Shown one piece after another: positions 33,809-42,303 of a DNA stretch of 64,000 nt (within the stretch, counting starts at the first letter, position 1; each line of letters begins with the position of its first letter). The stretch is from Pseudomonas lijiangensis (GTDB taxonomy: Bacteria; Pseudomonadota; Gammaproteobacteria; Pseudomonadales; Pseudomonadaceae). Position numbers and translations under genes: made by a program. The stretch spans positions 4,537,001-4,601,000 of the forward strand of contig NZ_CP076668.1 in NCBI RefSeq assembly GCF_018968705.1, in the 5' to 3' direction. The notes below the pieces were generated by a model, which saw only the letters and a list, made by a program, of their open reading frames with translations, did not search any database and had not been told where the DNA came from.

Positions 33809-34490
33809 GACCGTTCTCCACGCCCAGGGCAATGAGTGCTGCGGCCGCGGCTACCTGTTCGGCAATGCGACGGCTGACACCCTGACCTCGACTCTTTTCA
33901 TTCAGTAAGGTGATCTCGCATTCGACGAAAAACGTCCGGCAATGCGGTTCGCCCTGGATATCCACCACTTCGTAACGCGGCAATTCACAGGCACGGGACT
34001 GAAGGAATTCCTGCAGTCGGGTTTTCGGGTCCTTGTTGGTATCGACCAGTGTCAGGCTGTCGAACTCGTTGGTCAGCCATGCCAGGACACGCTCACGCGC
34101 AACCTCCATGCCCGAATCGAGATAGATGGCACCGATCAACGCCTCAAGGGCATCGGCCAGGATCGACTCGCGACGGAAACCGCCGCTCTTCAATTCGCCG
34201 GAGCCCAGACGCAGATATTCGCCCAGATCGAAACCACGGGCCAGCAATGCCAGGGTTTCCCCTTTCACCAAGCGTGCGCGCAAACGCGACAACTGGCCTT
34301 CGCGGGCCTGGGGAAAGCGCTCGAACAGGGCTTCACCGGCTACGAAGTTGAGGATCGCATCACCGAGAAACTCCAGACGCTCATTATTGCGGCCAGCAAA
34401 ACTGCGGTGGGTCAGGGCCAGGATCATCAGTTCCTGATCCTTGAAGGTATAGCCGAGCTGACGCTCCAGGCGGCTCAAGGATACGCTCAC
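33801..34490 (-). CDS. rnc: Ribonuclease III
   Basis: A 229-residue double-strand-specific endoribonuclease that processes rRNA precursors and regulatory duplexes. The RNase III signature [12 protein letters not shown] carries the catalytic acidic residues, and a second acidic site appears in [12 protein letters not shown]-terminal double-stranded RNA-binding domain follows ([12 protein letters not shown] to the end). Translation starts at a GTG overlapping the stop of the DUF4845 gene (GTGA). It overlaps era by eight bases. Confidence 0.95.
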   Translation of the reverse strand: MSVSLSRLERQLGYTFKDQELMILALTHRSFAGRNNERLEFLGDAILNFVAGEALFERFPQAREGQLSRLRARLVKGETLALLARGFDLGEYLRLGSGELKSGGFRRESILADALEALIGAIYLDSGMEVARERVLAWLTNEFDSLTLVDTNKDPKTRLQEFLQSRACELPRYEVVDIQGEPHCRTFFVECEITLLNEKSRGQGVSRRIAEQVAAAAALIALGVENGHD

Positions 34491-34864
34491 AGTTTACCCA
34501 CGCTGAATTGCTGATCGAACTTCATCACCAGATCGATATTCTGGATCAACGGCTCACGCTGTTCATAGTTCAAATGGGCGCTGAACTTGCCGTTCTGCAC
34601 CGTCACCTTTAAAGCCTTGTTCAAATCCACATCCCGAATATTGTTGACCTGCATGTTTTTACCGACATAACTGTAAAAATCGTCGACCGTGGTGATTTCC
34701 AGGGCCTGATTGCTCTCGACCGACTCGATGATCTTCTTCATCGACATGTAGTCAAGATAGTGCGGGATCAGCTTGAAAGCCGTGCTCGTCACAAATGCGA
34801 CAAGCGCCAGCGCAATCAGCCACCCCACGAACGACAAACCTTTCTGAGAAGCGGAAAACGTCAT
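34487..34864 (-). CDS. DUF4845 membrane-anchored protein
   Basis: A 125-residue protein with one N-terminal membrane segment ([20 protein letters not shown]) and a small periplasmic domain ([15 protein letters not shown]). It matches DUF4845, nearly always found between lepB and rnc in pseudomonads; function is not established. The stop overlaps the rnc GTG by four bases. A stem-loop (34953-34974) separates it from lepB. Confidence 0.85.
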   Translation of the reverse strand: MTFSASQKGLSFVGWLIALALVAFVTSTAFKLIPHYLDYMSMKKIIESVESNQALEITTVDDFYSYVGKNMQVNNIRDVDLNKALKVTVQNGKFSAHLNYEQREPLIQNIDLVMKFDQQFSVGKL

Positions 34865-34952
34865 GTTTCGACCTCGACCCCAAGGATAGCCCGTTCACGC
34901 AACCGACATGACTTATCGATCAGAAACGTTTCGGGCCAGCCCAAATGAGATA

Positions 34953-34974
34953 CGGCGCTGCTCTAGCAGCGCCG
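34953..34974 (-). terminator. Stem-loop between lepB and DUF4845 gene
   Basis: CGGCGCTG and CAGCGCCG form a perfect 8-bp stem (10 counting closing pairs). No U-tract follows on the minus strand, so it more likely attenuates or protects mRNA within the operon than stops it fully. Confidence 0.5.
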
Positions 34975-34980
34975 CATTGA

Positions 34981-35835
34981 TTACTTGATCAGCCCGACCC
35001 GTGAAAAGTTAGGGAAGTGACTGAGCTTGGGCTCCGGCCAGCTCATCCAGACAGCAAACGCCTTGCCGACGATGTTCTTGTCAGGAACCATGCCCAGTTC
35101 GTTCTTGGGAATGTTCGGATCGTCCCAGTAACGGCTGTCATTGGAGTTGTCGCGGTTGTCGCCCATCATGAAGTAATGCGCAGCCGGCACGGTCCACTCG
35201 CTGTCAGGCGGCGCACGGTAGCGGCTCATTTCCTGACGGATCTGGTGCTCGACATCGCCCAGCAGCTCTTCATAAAGCTCGGCACTGCCCAGAGTGCCCG
35301 GCTCGCTACCGATCAGCTTCTTGGCAACCAGCTCACCATTGACGAACAGACGCTTGTCGCTGGTGTAGCGGATATGGTCGCCCGGCAGGCCCACTACACG
35401 CTTGATGTAGTTGACGCTCGGGTCGCTCGGGTAGCGAAACACCATGACGTCGCCACGCTTCGGGTCGCCGATCTGGATCACTTTCTGATCCAGCACCGGC
35501 AGACGGATGCCGTAGGAGAACTTGTTGACCAGGATGAAATCACCCACCTCCAGTGTCGGTTTCATGGAGCCCGAAGGAATCTGGAAGGGTTCGACCAGAA
35601 ACGAACGGAGCACCAGCACGAGAAACAGCACCGGAAAGAACGATTTGCCGTATTCAACCAGCAAAGGCTCTTTGTTCAATTGCTCAACAACCGCGATGTC
35701 AGGCTGACTGACACTGCCCTGATAGGTCGAGATGGCAGCCCGGCGACGAGGCGCCAGGAAAACCAGATCGATCAGTGCGAGCACGCCACAGACAAAGACT
35801 GCGATGACCAACAACAGCGGGAAATTTAGTGACAT
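34981..35835 (-). CDS. lepB: Signal peptidase I
   Basis: A 284-residue inner-membrane protease that cleaves Sec and Tat signal peptides on the periplasmic face. Two N-terminal membrane segments (NFPLLLVIAVFVCGVLALID and FFPVLFLVLVLRSFLVEPF) precede the catalytic Ser in IPSGSMKPTLEVGDFI and the general-base Lys in GDPKRGDVMVFRYP. The third and fourth family boxes (YIKRVVGLPGD; MGDNRDNSNDSRYW) are intact. It is directly downstream of lepA, separated by nine bases. Confidence 0.96.
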   Translation of the reverse strand: MSLNFPLLLVIAVFVCGVLALIDLVFLAPRRRAAISTYQGSVSQPDIAVVEQLNKEPLLVEYGKSFFPVLFLVLVLRSFLVEPFQIPSGSMKPTLEVGDFILVNKFSYGIRLPVLDQKVIQIGDPKRGDVMVFRYPSDPSVNYIKRVVGLPGDHIRYTSDKRLFVNGELVAKKLIGSEPGTLGSAELYEELLGDVEHQIRQEMSRYRAPPDSEWTVPAAHYFMMGDNRDNSNDSRYWDDPNIPKNELGMVPDKNIVGKAFAVWMSWPEPKLSHFPNFSRVGLIK

Positions 35836-35844
35836 AGGACCTGA

Positions 35845-37641
35845 CTATTCCAACCTGAGCACTGCAAGGAAAGCTTCCTGTGGGATCTCCACGTTGCCGA
35901 CCTGCTTCATGCGTTTCTTACCGGCCTTTTGCTTCTCCAGCAACTTGCGCTTACGGCTTACGTCGCCGCCATAACATTTGGCCAGTACGTTCTTTCTAAG
36001 TGCCTTGACGGTTGTACGCGCCACAATCTGACCACCAATGGCGGCCTGGATTGCCACATCGAACATCTGCCGCGGAATCAGCTCTTTCATTTTCTCGGTC
36101 AACGCACGCCCTTTGTAGTGCGCGTTGTCACGATGCACGATCAACGCCAAGGCGTCGACCTTCTCGCCGTTGATCAACACATCGAGTTTCACCAGATTGG
36201 CTGACTGGTAACGATCGAAATGATAATCCAGCGAAGCATAACCACGGCTGACAGACTTGAGACGATCGAAGAAGTCCAGGACCACTTCGTTCATCGGCAG
36301 GTCATAGCTCACCTGAACCTGGGTACCCAGGAACAACATGTCGTGCTGAACGCCACGCTTCTCGATGCACAGCGTAATGACGTTACCCAGATGCTCCTGA
36401 GGCACAAGAATATTGGCCCGCACGATCGGCTCGCGCATGTCCTCGATAGCGGACAGGTCAGGAAGCTTGGACGGGTTGTCGACGTAAATCGTTTCACCGT
36501 TCTTGAGCAACAGCTCGAAAATTACCGTTGGCGCAGTGGTAATCAGGTCCAGATCGTATTCACGCTCCAGACGCTCCTGGATGATCTCCATGTGGAGCAT
36601 GCCCAGGAAGCCGCAGCGGAAGCCGAAGCCCAGGGCATCGGAGCTTTCCGGCAGGTATTGCAGCGAAGAGTCGTTGAGCGTCAGCTTTTGCAGAGCTTCA
36701 CGGAAATCTTCGAAATCGTCCGAACTGACCGGGAACAGGCCGGCATAGACCTGAGGCTGAATGCGCTTGAAGCCTGGCAGCACATCGACATCGGGAGTGG
36801 AGCTCAGGGTCAGGGTGTCACCGACCGGAGCACCATGAATGTCCTTGATGCCCGCGATGATGAAGCCTACTTCACCGGCCTTGAGGTCAACGGTCGCAGT
36901 GTGCTTGGGGTTGAACACACCCACGCTGTCGACCAAGTGCACCTTGCCGGTGGATTTGACGAGGATCTTGTCGCCTTTCTTGACACGGCCATGGCGAACA
37001 CGCACCAGGGAAACAACGCCCAGGTAGTTATCGAACCACGAGTCGATGATCAACGCCTGCAGCGGATCTTCGATATTGCCTTCGGGTGCTGGAATGGTCG
37101 CAACCAGGCGCTCCAGCACTTCGTCGACACCCATGCCGCTCTTGGCGCTGCATGCCACTGCATCGGTGGCGTCGATGCCGATGATCTTCTCGATCTCTTC
37201 CTTGACGCGGTCGGGATCGGCCTGCGGCAAGTCCATCTTGTTCAGTACCGGCATGACCTCAAGGCCCTGCTCGATAGCGGTGTAGCAGTTGGCAACCGAC
37301 TGTGCCTCCACGCCCTGACCGGCATCGACGACCAGCAGCGCGCCTTCACAGGCGGCCAGGGAACGGCTGACTTCATAGGTGAAGTCCACGTGGCCCGGGG
37401 TGTCAATGAAGTTCAGCTGGTAGGTCTTACCGTCTTTGGCCTTGTAGTACAGGGTTACGCTGTGGGCCTTGATGGTGATCCCGCGCTCGCGCTCAAGATC
37501 CATGGAGTCGAGGACCTGCGCTTCCATTTCGCGCTCGGACAGGCCACCGCACATTTGAATGAAGCGGTCGGCCAGCGTCGACTTGCCATGGTCAATGTGG
37601 GCGATGATGGAGAAATTGCGGATATGACTCAAATCACTCAC
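35845..37641 (-). CDS. lepA: Elongation factor 4 (LepA)
   Basis: A 598-residue translational GTPase that acts on ribosomes during initiation or back-translocation under stress. G motifs [21 protein letters not shown] and [11 protein letters not shown] lie in the first 135 residues; the LepA-specific C-terminal domain ends with [20 protein letters not shown]. Translation starts at a GTG (37641). It heads the operon with lepB and the genes downstream. Length is exactly that usual for the family. Confidence 0.96.
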   Translation of the reverse strand: MSDLSHIRNFSIIAHIDHGKSTLADRFIQMCGGLSEREMEAQVLDSMDLERERGITIKAHSVTLYYKAKDGKTYQLNFIDTPGHVDFTYEVSRSLAACEGALLVVDAGQGVEAQSVANCYTAIEQGLEVMPVLNKMDLPQADPDRVKEEIEKIIGIDATDAVACSAKSGMGVDEVLERLVATIPAPEGNIEDPLQALIIDSWFDNYLGVVSLVRVRHGRVKKGDKILVKSTGKVHLVDSVGVFNPKHTATVDLKAGEVGFIIAGIKDIHGAPVGDTLTLSSTPDVDVLPGFKRIQPQVYAGLFPVSSDDFEDFREALQKLTLNDSSLQYLPESSDALGFGFRCGFLGMLHMEIIQERLEREYDLDLITTAPTVIFELLLKNGETIYVDNPSKLPDLSAIEDMREPIVRANILVPQEHLGNVITLCIEKRGVQHDMLFLGTQVQVSYDLPMNEVVLDFFDRLKSVSRGYASLDYHFDRYQSANLVKLDVLINGEKVDALALIVHRDNAHYKGRALTEKMKELIPRQMFDVAIQAAIGGQIVARTTVKALRKNVLAKCYGGDVSRKRKLLEKQKAGKKRMKQVGNVEIPQEAFLAVLRLE

Positions 37642-37769
37642 GGATCAACACTCAAAAAGGTTGCAGGCAGATTGCCCGCCGAAAAATAGCCGGGAATTGT
37701 ACCTGAAGGAAGCAAGAGGCGTCACGCCCAGAGGGATACAGAACAATACCCATCCGGCAGACACCCACA

Positions 37770-37797
37770 AAAAAGGGCGGTATAGACCGCCCTTTTT
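37770..37797. terminator. Bidirectional intrinsic terminator after mucD
   Basis: GGGCGGT pairs with ACCGCCC around an ATAG loop, flanked by an A-run on one side and TTTTT on the other. It lies 20 bases beyond the mucD stop, upstream of lepA, and separates the algU-muc and lepA transcription units. Confidence 0.9.
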
Positions 37798-37812
37798 CGT
37801 CAAACCTGCCGA

Positions 37813-39240
37813 TTACTCAGCCAGTTTGAAGGTAATGAAACTTGCCCGCCCCTGACGCAGAACGCGCATGGAGACGGAACGATCCTTCGGAAGGCTCTTG
37901 GCGACTTCGGTGAATTGCTTCGCCGAAACGATGGCCTGATTGTTCAGGTGAGTGATGACATCACCCGCCTGCAGACCGATCAGTGCTGCCGGACCACCCT
38001 GCACTTCCTTGATGACCACGCCACCCTTGAGGTCGAAGCTCTTCTTCTGCTCGGCAGTCAGCTCGATCACCGAAACACCCAGGCGATTGCTGCTGCGCTC
38101 GGCTCCCGGGCCTGTAGCACCCATTTCCTGACCTTCGTCCGGCAGGGCGCCGACGGTGACGGTCAGATTCTGACGCTTGCCATCACGGATCACTTCAAGC
38201 TCGGCCTTGCTGCCATCCTTGAGATTGCCGATCAGGTGCGGAAGGTCTGCGGACATGACAATCGGCTGACCGTTGGCACTGAGGATCACATCACCGACCT
38301 GCAGGCCACCTTTTGCTGCCGGGCCATCTTCAAGCACCTGCGCAACCAGGGCGCCAGCAGGCTTGTCGAGACCGAAGGATTCGGCCAGGTCCTTGTTGAC
38401 CTCCTGGATCACTACACCCAGCCAGCCACGATTGACCTTGCCATTGGCCTTGAGCTGATTGGCGACATCCATGGCCACATCGATAGGGATCGCGAACGAC
38501 AGGCCCATGAACCCGCCGGAGCGGGTGAAAATCTGCGAGTTGATACCCACGACTTCACCAGCCATGTTGAACAGCGGACCACCCGAGTTACCCGGATTGA
38601 TCGCCACGTCGGTCTGGATGAACGGCACATAAGTATCGTTCGGCAGACTGCGACCCTTGGCGCTGACGATGCCTTTGGTCACCGAATGATCAAAGCCGAA
38701 CGGCGAACCGATGGCCAGCACCCACTCACCCACTTTCAGCTTGTTGGAGTTACCCAACTTGGCGGTAGGCAGGTTCTTGCCATCGATCTTCAGGACAGCA
38801 ACGTCGGTACGCGGATCGGTGCCGACCAGCTTGGCCTTCAATTCACTGCGATCGGAAAGGCGAACGATGATTTCATCGGCGCCATCGATCACATGGTTGT
38901 TGGTCAGGACATAGCCATCACCGGAAATGATGAAGCCCGAACCCAGGGATTGAGCTTCGCGCTGGCGATCCCCCTTCCCGGGAGCACGAGATCCAGGTGG
39001 CATGCTGCGTTCGAGAAACTCGCGCAACATGGGCGGCAGGCCTTCCATATCAGGAATCTGACCGGCGACCGCACGATCAGGCATTTTTTGACGGGTGCTG
39101 ATATTCACTACCGCAGGCGAAGCCTGTTCAACCAGTCCGGTGAAATCCGGCAAGTCCTCGGCCTGAGCCACAGCGACCTGGCCGAGCATCATCACGGCGG
39201 CAATCAGCGAAACATAAGATTTCAAACGTGGTATCGACAT
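37813..39240 (-). CDS. mucD: Periplasmic serine protease MucD (DegP/HtrA family)
   Basis: A 475-residue chaperone-protease that removes misfolded envelope proteins and damps AlgU activation. The signal peptide ends at AVAQA. The catalytic triad is visible as TNNHVIDGADE (His), RTDVAVLKID (Asp) and NPGNSGGPLFN (Ser), followed by two PDZ domains. The ATG at 39240 follows GGGAGCC; the frame from 39264 is not supported. In P. aeruginosa mucC lies between mucB and mucD; here only 307 bases separate them and no mucC-like frame exists. A terminator follows. Confidence 0.94.
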   Translation of the reverse strand: MSIPRLKSYVSLIAAVMMLGQVAVAQAEDLPDFTGLVEQASPAVVNISTRQKMPDRAVAGQIPDMEGLPPMLREFLERSMPPGSRAPGKGDRQREAQSLGSGFIISGDGYVLTNNHVIDGADEIIVRLSDRSELKAKLVGTDPRTDVAVLKIDGKNLPTAKLGNSNKLKVGEWVLAIGSPFGFDHSVTKGIVSAKGRSLPNDTYVPFIQTDVAINPGNSGGPLFNMAGEVVGINSQIFTRSGGFMGLSFAIPIDVAMDVANQLKANGKVNRGWLGVVIQEVNKDLAESFGLDKPAGALVAQVLEDGPAAKGGLQVGDVILSANGQPIVMSADLPHLIGNLKDGSKAELEVIRDGKRQNLTVTVGALPDEGQEMGATGPGAERSSNRLGVSVIELTAEQKKSFDLKGGVVIKEVQGGPAALIGLQAGDVITHLNNQAIVSAKQFTEVAKSLPKDRSVSMRVLRQGRASFITFKLAE

Positions 39241-39547
39241 ACGGCTCCCGTTAACAACGAGCAAAGTTAAGCAGTACAGAGCGACTGGCTCAAAGACTCA
39301 TGCGCCGCATAGGATGCGACACCTGGACCAGCTTTCCGGCCCCAGAAACGACAAAGGCCAGAGCTGCAAGGCTGTGACCTATAGAAAAAAACGAGAGTTT
39401 TTGCAACTTGCAAACCTCACCAAACATTTCAGTATCTCTGCCCAAGGCCAGGTGAACTGCGGTCTGGCGTGTTATCGAGCCCAAGATGAAACCTTTTATA
39501 CATCCCGGGCATTGACATCATTTCCAACGTTACCTGTCAGGACAGGA
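39241..39547. other. Gap between mucB and mucD; mucC absent
   Basis: The 307-base gap is too short for mucC (about 450 bases in P. aeruginosa) and no frame resembles it. A 64-codon frame (39290-39484, minus) has no recognisable similarity and no good ribosome site. A mucD-specific promoter could sit here, but I cannot point to one confidently. Confidence 0.5.
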
Positions 39548-40504
39548 TTACTTGCTGGCCTGCATATCGGTGCTGCGCATGGACAGAGCCACATGCTCAG
39601 CGGTCCCCATGGGAATCTCGCCAACCACAGTCACCATCACGACACCACGCGGCGTGGTGAGCCTGCGCGACACGGCGACCGTAGGCCCAAGCTGGGTACG
39701 GATATCCGTCGTCGAGCCATCGCTCACCGACTCGATGAATACCGAGAAACGCGCCAGGCCATCGCTGTACATCAGGCTGGAGACTAGCGCTTTCGAAGCA
39801 GGATCCTTGCGGGCGGCACTGCTGCTGAGCTCGAAACCTGGCGGCAGCCATTCGGAGCGCCACGCAACAGGCGCGCTTGAAGGCTCAGCCTTGGCCTTGA
39901 CGGCACTCACCGCCTTGCAATCGGAACTGGGCTGCAGCGACGCTGCGGAAGGTGCGACTGTATCGAGCTCGGTAAACTGGAAACGCTCCAGCAACTGCCC
40001 TTTCTCGCTCAACAGAAGAGACTTCAGAGGCAGACCGGTTTCGTTATCCACATGCAACTCGATCCCGTAGCGGTGCTGGTCCTTGGGCGTAATGGCCACA
40101 ATAGTAGCCGCCCGACCTGCAACTCTGGACTTGCCGACAATCGTCATGTCGTACCAGGCCGAGAGTTTTTGGGTATCGAAAATACGCGCAGTAGAATCGG
40201 AGGGATTGGCAACGCCCGAAACAAGCGTGCCACTGACACATTGTGTCAGACCGTCAACACGCAAGACTTCCTGAGCAGAGCCATCGAGCTGCAGCAGCCT
40301 CTCACTGACCTTACCGTTACCGACACTGTGCCAGATACGGTGAGTGGAGAAGCTGCCGTTACGTTCGTAAACGAAAGTACCCTGGTAGCTCTGTTGCTGA
40401 TTGGCTTGCGCAAGACGCTTGAACATGTCTTGCGCATCATCGGCATGCGCGGGAAGGGCAAGCCATCCACCGAGCAGAAGCGGTAATAGCGGGACGGCTC
40501 GCAT
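39548..40504 (-). CDS. mucB: Periplasmic anti-sigma cofactor MucB
   Basis: A 318-residue RseB-type protein that binds the periplasmic part of MucA and shields it from AlgW cleavage until lipoproteins or lipopolysaccharide intermediates displace it. The signal peptide ends at PAHA, and the mature protein begins DDAQDMFKRLAQANQQQSYQGTFVYERN, the usual MucB/RseB N-terminal domain. A second domain starts near residue 210 (WLPPGFELSSSAARK). The start lies eight bases after the mucA stop. It appears intact. Confidence 0.93.
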   Translation of the reverse strand: MRAVPLLPLLLGGWLALPAHADDAQDMFKRLAQANQQQSYQGTFVYERNGSFSTHRIWHSVGNGKVSERLLQLDGSAQEVLRVDGLTQCVSGTLVSGVANPSDSTARIFDTQKLSAWYDMTIVGKSRVAGRAATIVAITPKDQHRYGIELHVDNETGLPLKSLLLSEKGQLLERFQFTELDTVAPSAASLQPSSDCKAVSAVKAKAEPSSAPVAWRSEWLPPGFELSSSAARKDPASKALVSSLMYSDGLARFSVFIESVSDGSTTDIRTQLGPTVAVSRRLTTPRGVVMVTVVGEIPMGTAEHVALSMRSTDMQASK

Positions 40505-40512
40505 GCTCTTCC

Positions 40513-41103
40513 TTAACGGTTTTCCAGACTTGCAGCACGTGCGTATGGCAGCGCGCTTTCAGTGCCTTTCAACGCTGCTTCCTGAGCGTGTTGACGCAGA
40601 TAACCAGGCAGACGCTGATCGCCTTCACCGGCCTGACCCTGCAAGACACCATTGGCCATAGGACCGGTCTGCTCGGTTGGCTCGGTGTAACCGGCCAGTA
40701 CTGCCGGGCCTTTGACTTGCGGCACGGACAGGTTGGCTGGCTGCTGAACCTGCTGAGCCAACTGGGCACCGGCGATTTCGTCCTGGTTATAGAGACGAAC
40801 ACCTGCCAGAACGGCGACAGTTACCGAAGCGGCAACGGCCAGACGACCCAGAGTGCGCCACGGGCCGCGAGCGACCTTCAGCGGGCTCACTTCATCGGCG
40901 ATTGCGGCAGATACAGCAGCCGAAATATCCAGATGAGGCACCAGCAACTCTTTATGCATGGCTGCACGGGCAACCTGATAACGCGACCACGTTGCACGTG
41001 TTTCGGCGTCGTCAATTGCATTCAGTACCCGACGTAATTCCAACTCATCCGCTTCGTTATCCATCACTGCGGACAGCGATTCCTGCAGGGCTTCACGACT
41101 CAT
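40513..41103 (-). CDS. mucA: Anti-sigma factor MucA
   Basis: A 196-residue inner-membrane protein that sequesters AlgU with its cytoplasmic domain and binds MucB with its periplasmic domain. The N-terminal RseA-like domain (EALQESLSAVMDNEADELEL) is followed by one membrane segment (LAVAASVTVAVLAGV, about residues 88-103). The frame is full length, with no mucoid-type truncation, so alginate should be under normal control. It lies 32 bases downstream of algU. Confidence 0.95.
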   Translation of the reverse strand: MSREALQESLSAVMDNEADELELRRVLNAIDDAETRATWSRYQVARAAMHKELLVPHLDISAAVSAAIADEVSPLKVARGPWRTLGRLAVAASVTVAVLAGVRLYNQDEIAGAQLAQQVQQPANLSVPQVKGPAVLAGYTEPTEQTGPMANGVLQGQAGEGDQRLPGYLRQHAQEAALKGTESALPYARAASLENR

Positions 41104-41135
41104 GGCGGTTTCCTCTCTTGGCTATCGCCGCTGTC

Positions 41136-41717
41136 TCAGGATTCCTGCAACAACGGCTGCAGGGCTTTGTCGATGGCTTCCCGAGCGCGGAAGATCCGGG
41201 AGCGCACGGTACCAACGGGACATTGCATGACGCTCGCAATGTCTTCGTAACTCAGACCATCAAATTCACGCAAAGTTAGTGCAGTGCGCAAATCTTCCGG
41301 GAGAAGCTGGATGGTCCGATGGACAGTGCCCTCGATCTCATCCCTCAACAATGCACGCTCTGGCGATTCGATGTCCTTGAGGCCATGATCGCCATCGTAG
41401 AACTCCGCATCTTCAGACCTTACATCGCTATCTGGTGGTCGCCGACCGCGCGACACCAAATAGTTTTTCGCCGTGTTGATGGCGATGCGGTACAGCCATG
41501 TATAGAAAGCACTGTCACCGCGAAAGTTGCCTAGTGCACGATAGGCCTTGATAAAGGCTTCCTGTGCAACGTCTTGAGCCTCATGGGTGTCGTGCACGAA
41601 TCGCACGATCAACCCTAGAATCTTGTGCTGATACTTCAGCACCAACAGATCAAATGCTCGCGTGTCACCGCGCTGAACGCGCTCGACAAGCTGCTGATCC
41701 TCTTCCTGGGTTAGCAT
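41136..41717 (-). CDS. algU: Extracytoplasmic sigma factor AlgU (AlgT, sigma-22)
   Basis: A 193-residue RpoE-type sigma factor controlling alginate, envelope-stress and osmotic-stress genes. The ATG at 41717 is preceded by GAGGAG and gives the exact family start (MLTQEEDQQLVERVQRGDTR); an in-frame ATG at 41759 is not supported. Region 2 (DVAQEAFIKAYRALGNFRGD) and region 4 (LREFDGLSYEDIASVMQCPV) are intact. Two AlgU-type promoters lie upstream at 41776-41803 and 41962-41989, consistent with autoregulation, and a candidate small RNA sits between them. Confidence 0.97.
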   Translation of the reverse strand: MLTQEEDQQLVERVQRGDTRAFDLLVLKYQHKILGLIVRFVHDTHEAQDVAQEAFIKAYRALGNFRGDSAFYTWLYRIAINTAKNYLVSRGRRPPDSDVRSEDAEFYDGDHGLKDIESPERALLRDEIEGTVHRTIQLLPEDLRTALTLREFDGLSYEDIASVMQCPVGTVRSRIFRAREAIDKALQPLLQES

Positions 41718-41775
41718 GAACACTCCTCGTTGAGCATGGAGGGGTGTTGCATCAGCCATTGTTCAGGCTTGCAAA

Positions 41776-41803
41776 CATAGACTCGGGCTTTTCGCAAAAG
41801 TTC
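41776..41803 (-). promoter_or_regulatory. AlgU-dependent (sigma-22) promoter, proximal
   Basis: On the minus strand GAACTT (41803-41798) is followed after exactly 16 bases by TCTATG (41781-41776), close to the consensus GAACTT-N16/17-TCTGA. It ends about 60 bases before the algU start and would give autoregulation. Confidence 0.8.
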
Positions 41804-41849
41804 TCCCCTTCCAAGCAAGTTTCCTGCAGGCAGTGATTAGACCTGCACG

Positions 41850-41880
41850 AAAAACGCAGCTCGACCAAGGTCGGCTGCGT
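41850..41880 (-). terminator. Intrinsic terminator between the two algU promoters
   Basis: On the minus strand a 12-bp stem (one bulge) with a short AA-type loop is followed by five T residues. It would stop transcription from the distal promoter before algU. Confidence 0.7.
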
Positions 41881-41955
41881 GAATAGTCTTGTCGCCGGTC
41901 CCACTGTCGATGATCGATCGACTTCGTGCAGACCGGCGCTGTTCCTTTATAGGCA
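41850..41955 (-). ncRNA. Candidate AlgU-dependent small RNA upstream of algU
   Basis: A transcript from the distal sigma-22 promoter would start near 41955 and meet an intrinsic terminator at 41880-41850 (ACGCAGC/GCTGCGT plus CGACC/GGTCG stem, then TTTTT). Between lie nested arms: gaccggcg (41931-41938) with cgccggtc (41893-41900), enclosing GTCGAT/ATCGAC (41906-41922). Promoter, compact fold and terminator within about 105 bases, with no frame, are the marks of a small RNA; it could equally be an attenuated algU leader. No name is claimed. Confidence 0.45.
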
Positions 41956-41961
41956 ACCCGC

Positions 41962-41989
41962 TATTGAGCATAGGCCCGATTAAAAGTTC
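41962..41989 (-). promoter_or_regulatory. AlgU-dependent (sigma-22) promoter, distal
   Basis: GAACTT (41989-41984) and TCAATA (41967-41962) on the minus strand are separated by 16 bases. The -35 is perfect and the -10 weaker than in the proximal promoter. P. aeruginosa algU also has more than one autoregulated promoter. Confidence 0.6.
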
Positions 41990-42303
41990 CCATGCTCATT
42001 CACAGGCGCAAGACACCTTTCTCCCGGAATCAGGCCAATGCTGCAGCCCTGATAAGCGACTCAATGGAAAACGGTATGCATGACATCAGGGACTGGCGCA
42101 CAATCCTGTGCCGCAATAGTCTCAGATTGCCATAAAGGCGAGGCTATTGTGCCGATACCCCCTTACTTATACTAGGGCCTGTTGCCGTTTCAGCACGAAC
42201 TCCATGACTGCGCAAAACAAAGCATGTCCACCCGATCCGTGGCATAGCGCAAAACCATACTGAAATCACAGAACCTGATGGCCGCCAAAGGCAGAATTCA
42301 TAG

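Larger units (their letters stand above)
41718..42303. other. Regulatory region between divergent algU and nadB
   Basis: A 586-base region holding two minus-strand sigma-22-type promoters, a structured terminator-ended segment between them, and presumably the nadB promoter in the right-hand half (42000-42300), where I see no clear operator or RNA element. Confidence 0.5.

Noticed and set aside
36220..37689. 489-codon frame antisense to lepA
   Set aside because: lepA is intact and conserved across its whole length; the antisense translation has no family resemblance.
39290..39484. 64-codon frame between mucB and mucD as a mucC remnant
   Set aside because: The sequence has no similarity to MucC/RseC and lacks a ribosome site.
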